From: an uncultured Lachnospiraceae bacterium
GTDB taxonomy: Bacteria > Bacillota > Clostridia > Lachnospirales > Lachnospiraceae
DNA: 36,840 nt
Direction: 5' to 3'
Assembly (NCBI GenBank): GCA_947385785.1
Contig: CANDMH010000007.1
Coordinates: 1 to 36,840 of the forward strand
This document shows positions 18,188 to 25,072 of this stretch, piece by piece (positions within the stretch are counted from its first letter, which is position 1; each line of letters starts with the position of its first letter). Position numbers and translations under genes: made by a program. The notes beneath the pieces were generated by a model that was given only the letters and a program-made list of their open reading frames with translations, ran no database searches and had not been told where the DNA came from.

Positions 18188-18811
18188 TCACCGGAACCTG
18201 ATTTCCTTATAAGCCGTCACGATAAATGTCAGGAACTGCTGTATCACGCTGAAAAAGAGCAGGGCAATGAACAAAATAATCGCCATCCCCACCAGCGTAA
18301 GCACGGTGGTAACCAGTGTCTTCTTCATACTGTACTGATGGGTAATCATCATGCCCAGCACCAGCAGCGCTATGGTCCAGAGATAACTGATAACCGTAAA
18401 TACGTAGTAAAAGGTTCCTTCTTCAGCCGTGATCATATGGCTGACCACCACCAGAGGAAACTGTATAATCAGCATGGGCAGCAGCGAATAGCCGGTAAAA
18501 ATGGCGATATCCTGCATCTTGCCTTCGCCGTCCATCAGGGAGGTCAGGCACCAGTTGGCGACGCACCACAGGATAAAGAGCATCCCCACTGTAATGATAT
18601 CCACCATCATATCCACGTCTTCCAGCCTGTTCATATTCAACAGAAAAGCCGTCCCCTGCTTTCTGACTACCAGCATGAGCACCGTCAGCACCGCAAACGT
18701 CACTGCCGCGGCCAATGTGCCCCGCTTTTCACGCTTCAGATCCCAGAACCCGTCAAAGGGATGTGTAATCACATGAAAACCATATGCCATGGACTTCAGA
18801 TATTTCTGCAC
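18188..18811 (-). CDS. YIP1-family membrane protein
   Basis: 207 residues starting at GTG (18811-18809), with AGGTGA 6 nt upstream. The gene overlaps the end of the NHL gene by 16 nt. Five hydrophobic spans occur after a cytoplasmic N-terminus containing HPFDGFWDLKREKRG, a pattern typical of bacterial YIP1-domain proteins. An in-frame ATG at 18790 is an alternative start but has no better ribosome site. The function of bacterial YIP1 proteins is not established. Its fixed place between the NHL and DUF5696 genes suggests a membrane partner of both. Confidence 0.8.
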   Translation of the reverse strand: MQKYLKSMAYGFHVITHPFDGFWDLKREKRGTLAAAVTFAVLTVLMLVVRKQGTAFLLNMNRLEDVDMMVDIITVGMLFILWCVANWCLTSLMDGEGKMQDIAIFTGYSLLPMLIIQFPLVVVSHMITAEEGTFYYVFTVISYLWTIALLVLGMMITHQYSMKKTLVTTVLTLVGMAIILFIALLFFSVIQQFLTFIVTAYKEIRFR

Positions 18812-20268
18812 TTTACCTCACCTACCCATCTTTTTATTTTTTTGCCCGCCGACACAAGCAGCACCGCGGCGATGAGGAAAATCGCAACCCCCATATATTT
18901 CGCAAAGCTGGTCTGCATCAGCTCTTTCCTGTAGAATTCGAATGCCTTGGTGTAGTATTTTCTGCTGTTGCCCAGCTTAAAATAATCCATGGCCTGCTGG
19001 TAATCGCCTTCCCGCATGGAAATCTTTCCCATACCGATATAGGCCACCTCGCTGTTGGCATTCTCCCGCAGCACCTCCCGCCACAGACGGTCGGACTGCT
19101 CCGTATTGCCCGTATAATGGGCTTTCATGGCCCCCAGCAGATTGGCGCCGTACTCCGTGATATCGAAGCCAAGAATGCTTCCCAGCTGGGCATCCAGGAT
19201 ATAGAGACGGCTCTGGTCATCATTCAGCACCAGCGAAGTGGGATTTCGCAGCAGTCCGTTCCTGCTCCCCATCCCGCCGAAGATAAACAGGGAATTTCCG
19301 TCATAGTCATAGCAGAATACCTTTCCCCCCGCATTGTCCAGGATAAAGTAGCAGCCGTAATCCGTGGCCGCGATATCCGTAAAGGAAGACCACATTGCCT
19401 CGTCGGAAGCGGAATACAGATCGCCGATAATGCTGTAATTCCCCAGCCGCCTGAGTACATCCGTGCCGGTAGGATTTAAGCGCCTCACCGCATCCGCCCC
19501 GTTCAGATGGTCTTCGTCGGACAGGTTGCTGATGGTGGCATAGACAAAATCCGACTGATCCACAAAGATATTGCTGTACTCCGTGGGGATGATGGTCTCC
19601 ATCCTCTGCTTCTGGGCATCCGTGGAAAAATAGGTCTTCCACATGTATTCAAAGGGAGATACGGTTACCTGAGTGGCCCCCATGAAGCCCTGAAACTCTC
19701 CGGCCTCGTTAAACTCCACCAGTCCCATGTTGATGCCGTAGGCAATCACATAAATTCTCCCCGCATCATCCACCACCACTTTGGTGGGCACATAATTTTG
19801 AGACGCGTCAATCAGGTCCGTCTCCGGCCTTCCGATTTCTCTGACTACATCTTTGTCTTCGTCATATTCCACCACCCTGCCATTGCCGGAATCCGCCACA
19901 TAGACACGATGTTCCTTTGTGACGAATACGCCCTGGGGGCCTGAGAGCCCCTCCGAAATTTCGTCCACATATTCTCCTGCTTCCGTCAGGATCAGGATTC
20001 TGTTGTTCCCCGTATCCGCTATGTAAAGGAAACCATCCCTGAAAAACATATCCTGGGGCGTCTTCATTTCCGACCCGAACCGGTTCCCGGCATAGGATTC
20101 CGTGTACAGATAGGCATGGGGCTGGAGAACATCCTCCGTCCACCAGTCATAACTGTAAGTGTCATAGGGCATGACAGACGCACAGGCTTCCTGTCCCCGG
20201 AACAGCAGCATACCGGCTGCCAGCGCAAGGCCCGATACAATTCTCAATATTTTCTGTCTCTTTCTCAT
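18796..20268 (-). CDS. Secreted NHL-repeat/TPR protein with C-terminal membrane anchor
   Basis: 490 residues. The signal peptide is cut near residue 30 (ACA-S). Several NHL-type beta-propeller repeats follow, each with the pattern seen in DGFLYIADTGNNRILIL and EHRVYVADSGNGRVVEY, to about residue 370. Two TPR-like helical pairs (about 385-450) precede a single membrane helix near 459-475 and a basic cytoplasmic tail. The propeller would therefore sit outside the cell, anchored at its C-terminus. Such propellers bind proteins or glycans rather than catalyse. The gene ends inside the start of the YIP1 gene, so the two are coupled. Confidence 0.85.
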   Translation of the reverse strand: MRKRQKILRIVSGLALAAGMLLFRGQEACASVMPYDTYSYDWWTEDVLQPHAYLYTESYAGNRFGSEMKTPQDMFFRDGFLYIADTGNNRILILTEAGEYVDEISEGLSGPQGVFVTKEHRVYVADSGNGRVVEYDEDKDVVREIGRPETDLIDASQNYVPTKVVVDDAGRIYVIAYGINMGLVEFNEAGEFQGFMGATQVTVSPFEYMWKTYFSTDAQKQRMETIIPTEYSNIFVDQSDFVYATISNLSDEDHLNGADAVRRLNPTGTDVLRRLGNYSIIGDLYSASDEAMWSSFTDIAATDYGCYFILDNAGGKVFCYDYDGNSLFIFGGMGSRNGLLRNPTSLVLNDDQSRLYILDAQLGSILGFDITEYGANLLGAMKAHYTGNTEQSDRLWREVLRENANSEVAYIGMGKISMREGDYQQAMDYFKLGNSRKYYTKAFEFYRKELMQTSFAKYMGVAIFLIAAVLLVSAGKKIKRWVGEVKCRNI

Positions 20269-20286
20269 CCTTATACCCCTGCTTTC

Positions 20287-21150
20287 TTATTCCTTAATGC
20301 CGGAGGACGCCATGGTCTCAACAATGCTGCTCTGGCTGATGATGAAAATCGTAATCGGCACCACCATCATGATGACCGTTACTGCCGCCGTAGCACCCGC
20401 CCTGGAGATACCGCCTGCCGCGATCTGGGACAGCGCATAGGGCAGTGTTTTCAGGTTTTCACTGTAGATAAAATTACCGCCCTGCATATTCCACAGATCC
20501 TGGAAAGAGAATATGATCAGCGTCAGCCATGCAGGCTTCACCTGGGGCATTGCAATCCGCATAAACGTACCGAATTCACCGGAACCGTCAATTCTGGCAG
20601 CTTCCAGAAGGCTGTCCGGAAGCTGCTCCATGAACTGCTTCATCAGGAACAGTCCCATGGGCTTTGCGATTGCCGGAACAATCAGCGCAAGATAGGAATC
20701 CAGCCACCCGATTCTGCTCATGATCAGGTAATTGGGAATCGCCGTCACCTGCCCGGAAAACATCAGCGCCGTCACAACCGTGCCGAAAATCAGATTCCTT
20801 CCGGGGAATTTCCGCTTTGCCAGGGCATAGGCACAGAGACTTGCTATAATCAGGTGCCCCACGGTGCCCACAAGGGTAATCAGCACCGTATTGAAAATAT
20901 ATCTGGAAAACGGCACCCAGGACTCCGACATCAGCACAAACACATCATGGAAGTTTTTCAATGTGGGGTTCCTTACAAACAGCCTGGGTGGAAATACAAA
21001 CAGCTCTTCCAGCGGCTTTAAGGAGTTGCTGACGGAAAGCACCAGGGGCACTACCATGAACAGCCCCATGGCCACCAGCAGAAACATATTGAAAAAATTA
21101 CCCGTTCTGGAATGACTTGGCTTGACGCCTTTTCTCTTCTTTTTTGCCAT
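20287..21150 (-). CDS. Carbohydrate ABC permease, MalG type (pair 1)
   Basis: 287 residues, six membrane spans, and the EAA loop LEAARIDGSGEFGTF followed by RIAMP. AAAGGTGGGGA, inside the end of the preceding gene, is its ribosome site, and only one base separates that gene's TGA from this ATG. It forms a heterodimer with the MalF-type protein encoded upstream. It is clearly diverged from the MalG-type subunit of pair 2 (13681-14667), so the two pairs are not a recent duplication. Confidence 0.93.
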   Translation of the reverse strand: MAKKKRKGVKPSHSRTGNFFNMFLLVAMGLFMVVPLVLSVSNSLKPLEELFVFPPRLFVRNPTLKNFHDVFVLMSESWVPFSRYIFNTVLITLVGTVGHLIIASLCAYALAKRKFPGRNLIFGTVVTALMFSGQVTAIPNYLIMSRIGWLDSYLALIVPAIAKPMGLFLMKQFMEQLPDSLLEAARIDGSGEFGTFMRIAMPQVKPAWLTLIIFSFQDLWNMQGGNFIYSENLKTLPYALSQIAAGGISRAGATAAVTVIMMVVPITIFIISQSSIVETMASSGIKE

Positions 21151-21151
21151 G

Positions 21152-22096
21152 TCAGTTCCCCACCTTTCTAAGAATCTTCTGCACCAGCTTGTTGCACAGG
21201 ATCATCACCATGAACAGCAGTGTGGCAATGGCGGATGCATAGCCCATCTCAAAACGGATGGTACCGTAGTCCACCAGATGGGATACCACCGTATGCGCCG
21301 CGTAATCCACACTGGGGAAGCCCGCCAGCGCCGCCAGCTGGTCATGGATGGCAAAGGAGCTTGTGATCGTCATCACCGCGCCGAACATCAGCTGCGGTTT
21401 CATGGACGGCAGTGTGATATACCACAGCTCCTGGAACCGGTTTTTAATCCCGTCCATATAGCCGGCTTCGTACAGGCTCCTGTCCACATTCTGCAGACCT
21501 GCGATAAAGGACAGGAACCCGGTTCCCATACTCATCCACAATACGACGACTATCAGAATCGGCTGTATGTATTTGGCATCCTCAAACCACAGAATGGGGC
21601 TGTAGGTAATTCCCAGCTTCATCAGCCATCCGTTTGCCATTCCGTAGCTGTCACTGGAAAAGATGAATTTCCAGATGAAGTACGCCTGTCCGGAAATCGT
21701 GGGGGCATAGAATACCAGTGTCATAAATGCCCTCAGGAACCGGTTCTTGATCTCATTGATCATCCATGCAATCAGCAGAGCCGCAAAATATCCGATGGGC
21801 CCCGTAACCACCGCAAAGAGAAATGTGTTCTTGACAGCCGTAGGGAAGACATCATCCGCAAAAAACAAATTGATATAATTCTGCCATCCCACAAACCTGG
21901 GCGTTTCCAGCACATTGTAATAGGTAAAGCTCAGGCAGATGGATGTAATCACCGGCACCAGGTAAAACAGGATGAACAACACGCAGAAAGGGGCTACAAA
22001 CAGGTAGGAAATCTTCTCCCTTTTCATCTGTTTTCCCGTCATCACAAGCCGATGCTTTACATCTGCCCATAGCATACTGGATAATTTCTGTTTCAT
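21152..22096 (-). CDS. Carbohydrate ABC permease, MalF type (pair 1)
   Basis: 314 residues with six spans. The EAA loop is YEAGYMDGIKNRFQELWYITLP. The ribosome site AGAGGGGG lies in the 14-nt gap after the large SBP gene. It is the first subunit of pair 1 and directly follows the CBM-SBP fusion gene, which is therefore its likely binding protein. Confidence 0.93.
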   Translation of the reverse strand: MKQKLSSMLWADVKHRLVMTGKQMKREKISYLFVAPFCVLFILFYLVPVITSICLSFTYYNVLETPRFVGWQNYINLFFADDVFPTAVKNTFLFAVVTGPIGYFAALLIAWMINEIKNRFLRAFMTLVFYAPTISGQAYFIWKFIFSSDSYGMANGWLMKLGITYSPILWFEDAKYIQPILIVVVLWMSMGTGFLSFIAGLQNVDRSLYEAGYMDGIKNRFQELWYITLPSMKPQLMFGAVMTITSSFAIHDQLAALAGFPSVDYAAHTVVSHLVDYGTIRFEMGYASAIATLLFMVMILCNKLVQKILRKVGN

Positions 22097-22110
22097 ACGC
22101 CTCGCCCCCT

Positions 22111-25008
22111 CTATTCATCCAGACCGAATTCGATCCGTTTGTTGGTTATCTCGTTGTTAATCGTCTTCACGTAATCTTCCAGCGTTTCCCGCGGGTCTTC
22201 CTTGCTGTTATACACGGCATAGAAAGCATTTTTTACATGACGTTCCGTAAAATAGCCGCCGGGAATCTCCGGCACCACACGAACCCAGCCCAGCTGAGCC
22301 TGAAGCTGCTTCATATCCCGGTTGGACCAGGGCAGATTCTCCAGCGCATCCATGTTGGCGGTGGCCACACGTCCCGCAACGCCCAGGATATTTTCCACCT
22401 CGATGCAGTAGCTTGTCTGTATCTCCTCGCTGGTCCACCACTTCAGAAACTCCCATGCCTCTTCCTTATGTTCGGAAGTATCCAGAATAATGGAAGCCGT
22501 CTGGCCCGCGATGACGGAATGGTTCACATTGCCGTCCTCGTCCTCATGTCCCGGCACCACGGTAAATCCCCAGAGTCCCTTGATCTCCGGCGCAAATACC
22601 GACAGATAGCTGTAGGAAGTGTAGTCCGCGATGGCCAGGGGCATCTCGCCGGTGCGGAACCGATTCGCGAAATCGTAGGTCACAGGCATTCTGTAATCCG
22701 CATAGTTACCGGACCACTGGGAGAAGGCCTGTACCGCCGCCTCCGAATCCAGGCCGCTGCCCGTACCGTCCTCCCTGTAATAAGCCCCCCCGTACTGGTA
22801 GAGGAACATGCCGTAGGAGGTATAATCCGGAACGGTACCCACGTTCATATTATTTTTCTGTATCACAGCCAGACATTCATAGAAGTCGTCCCAGGTCACC
22901 GGAACCTCCAGTCCCAGTTCCTCCAGGATGTCGGCGCGATAAAACATCATCTGGAAGGAGGTGGTCTGGGGCAGCGCATAGACGCCGCCGTTGTAGCGGA
23001 ACATATCCAGGGAACCGTCCATAAACCGTCCTGTCACTTCATCAAAATCATCAAACTGCGTCAAATCCGTAGTTGCGTTTCGAAGGGCGTAGTTTACGGG
23101 CTCCTTGCTGGCAACGCCCAGCGCCACGTCCGGCCCTTCCCCCGCCAAAGTGGCCGACAGCAGATTATCCCGGTTGACCAGCTTTACATTGGCCGAGATG
23201 CCGCTCTCCTGTACGAAATAATTGTCAATCAGGTTCTTCAGCACCGTCGCCTGGTCACGCCCGCTGCCGGAAGCGCTGGATACGGAAGCCGCATCCGCCA
23301 GCAGCCAGATGGTCAGGCTGTCCCCTTCGTACACGTCGCCGATGCTCTCGTAATCCTCCGTAAAACTGGCCGTAAATGCCTTCAGCTCATGCACTGCCTT
23401 CTCCGCAAAATTGGCCTTTGCCCCCGGCAGGCTGCCTCCCGGCTGCTGCACCAGCATATAGTCAATCTGCAGCGGCTGTTCCTTCATCCCCAGTGCCCAG
23501 GAGCCCAGGGAAATGATATTGTCCTTAAAGGAAGACCAGTATTTCGCAACCGTCTCCGGCTTTTTGCTCATGGTCTCCAGCTGCACGATGAGATTGTCCA
23601 GAGAGGCGGACTGGCTTCCCTTGGAGCCATTGGCGTAGGCTTCCACCCGCTCCGCCAGGCTGGACACGGCTTCGAACTGTTCCGACAGAATCTGCAGCGC
23701 ACCCGGCGTCTTCTTATCCAGCTGATAATCACGCATCATATCCGGAGAGGAACCGATGACCATGAGCAGCTGCCTGTAAGCTCTGTTCAGTTCAAATATG
23801 CAGTCGTCCGCATCGTTCAGAATGTCCGACAGCTCGCTGCCCAGTGCCGCCTCCATGGTCAGAGTGTGGGCGCCTTCTGTCAGGTAGAACAGGTACGGTG
23901 TCTCTTCCGTCCCAAGCTTCGCGATCTGCCAGTCATTTTCATAGTAGAAACGCAGTTCCTGCGCCTCCTGGAAAGGAGCTTCGCCGTCAATCTCCAGGGA
24001 ACGGGCCACCGTTACGCCCTGTTTGATGCTCTGCTTATATTTGACGGCAATCTCGTATAACCCGTCTGCCGGAACCTCCACATTCCAGGTAATCCACTGC
24101 CCTGCCTGGTTCCAGTTGCTTCCGCCGATGGAATTCATCCTGATCTTGGCCGCGTCATAGGGTTCGGTTTTCGGCGAAGTCCTGTCATTTACGGGATACA
24201 GTGTGGAATCGGATTTGTAAGCGGCATTCTCTCCCTGTATCTTCACCGGTTCACCCATGGGCGCTTCCTTTGCGCCTGCCGCCTGCGCCTGAGCAAGGTA
24301 ATCGGCGTAGGCAGGAACCGCGGTCTGCTGCTTCAGTGTAATGGATGCGATGGCCATGGGTTCCTTCACGGATTCCAGGGTAAGTGTATTAACACCCTTT
24401 TCCAGATAGAAGCTGTATGCCTCTACCTCGTATCCGCTGCTGTCCTTCCACCATTCCAGCATCCAGCAGGGTGCCTCTACCTGCCGGGGACGGATGTCAT
24501 TGCCTCTGGCGTCCTGAGTCACTTCCGCCTCATCTTTCCAGTTCCGCGAAAACTCCAGGTACTGCGCCCCGTCAAAGGGCAGCTCACCGTTGATGCGCGC
24601 TTCCCGCTCAATGGTATTGTTCTTACCCTCCATGGGGTAGTATTCCATTTGAATCTGGTACAGGCCGGCCTCCGGTACATTCACCTCCCAGGTGATGCTC
24701 CCCTCCGAGGATGTCAGCGCCACATTATCCCTGCCTTCGTAGGCTGCCGCTTTTTCCACATCCCCCTCCGCTTCGGCATAATCTCCTCCCGCTATCGTGA
24801 TCTCTCCGTCAGGGCGGGGCATACCGGAATACTGCGCCAGATAATCTTCATATTTAATTGTGTCATATACCTCCACGTAATATTGGCTCAGATCCTCTTC
24901 GGCGGCCTTTGCCGATATTCCGTATGCCGGTATACATCCCAATGTCAACGCCAGCGAGACCACCAACGAGACCGCCGGTGAAACCGCCCGTACTCTCTTT
25001 CTCTTCAT
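22111..25008 (-). CDS. Giant sugar-binding protein with two carbohydrate-binding-like modules (SBP 1)
   Basis: About 965 residues from the ATG at 25008, preferred over 25020 because GGAG lies 5 nt before it. The signal peptide ends ISAKA-A, a signal peptidase I type site; there is no good lipobox. Using numbering from 25020, two beta-sandwich modules occur near residues 75-232 and 258-395. Each has the ITWEVNVP(E/A)xGLYxI pattern and a YLxxGxxTLTxE strand, as in CBM35-like domains. A helical region (about 395-520) leads to a family 1 solute-binding domain (about 565-969) with GPDVALGVASKEPVN and a VTWDDFYECL helix. Ordinary binding proteins are 400-500 residues. The modules may hold polysaccharide near the transporter. 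Confidence 0.88.
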   Translation of the reverse strand: MKRKRVRAVSPAVSLVVSLALTLGCIPAYGISAKAAEEDLSQYYVEVYDTIKYEDYLAQYSGMPRPDGEITIAGGDYAEAEGDVEKAAAYEGRDNVALTSSEGSITWEVNVPEAGLYQIQMEYYPMEGKNNTIEREARINGELPFDGAQYLEFSRNWKDEAEVTQDARGNDIRPRQVEAPCWMLEWWKDSSGYEVEAYSFYLEKGVNTLTLESVKEPMAIASITLKQQTAVPAYADYLAQAQAAGAKEAPMGEPVKIQGENAAYKSDSTLYPVNDRTSPKTEPYDAAKIRMNSIGGSNWNQAGQWITWNVEVPADGLYEIAVKYKQSIKQGVTVARSLEIDGEAPFQEAQELRFYYENDWQIAKLGTEETPYLFYLTEGAHTLTMEAALGSELSDILNDADDCIFELNRAYRQLLMVIGSSPDMMRDYQLDKKTPGALQILSEQFEAVSSLAERVEAYANGSKGSQSASLDNLIVQLETMSKKPETVAKYWSSFKDNIISLGSWALGMKEQPLQIDYMLVQQPGGSLPGAKANFAEKAVHELKAFTASFTEDYESIGDVYEGDSLTIWLLADAASVSSASGSGRDQATVLKNLIDNYFVQESGISANVKLVNRDNLLSATLAGEGPDVALGVASKEPVNYALRNATTDLTQFDDFDEVTGRFMDGSLDMFRYNGGVYALPQTTSFQMMFYRADILEELGLEVPVTWDDFYECLAVIQKNNMNVGTVPDYTSYGMFLYQYGGAYYREDGTGSGLDSEAAVQAFSQWSGNYADYRMPVTYDFANRFRTGEMPLAIADYTSYSYLSVFAPEIKGLWGFTVVPGHEDEDGNVNHSVIAGQTASIILDTSEHKEEAWEFLKWWTSEEIQTSYCIEVENILGVAGRVATANMDALENLPWSNRDMKQLQAQLGWVRVVPEIPGGYFTERHVKNAFYAVYNSKEDPRETLEDYVKTINNEITNKRIEFGLDE

Positions 25009-25072
25009 ACCTACTCCCATCTGCCTGCCCCGACAGGCACTTAAATAAATATGTATATCTCAAAACTGCAGA

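Noticed and set aside
22237..24060. Long plus-strand open frame of about 607 codons opposite the large SBP gene, and similar long frames at 17237-18934 and 20116-21021
   Set aside because: They mirror well-supported genes on the other strand, lack ribosome sites, and are rich in His, Arg and Pro as expected from antisense reading of this codon usage.
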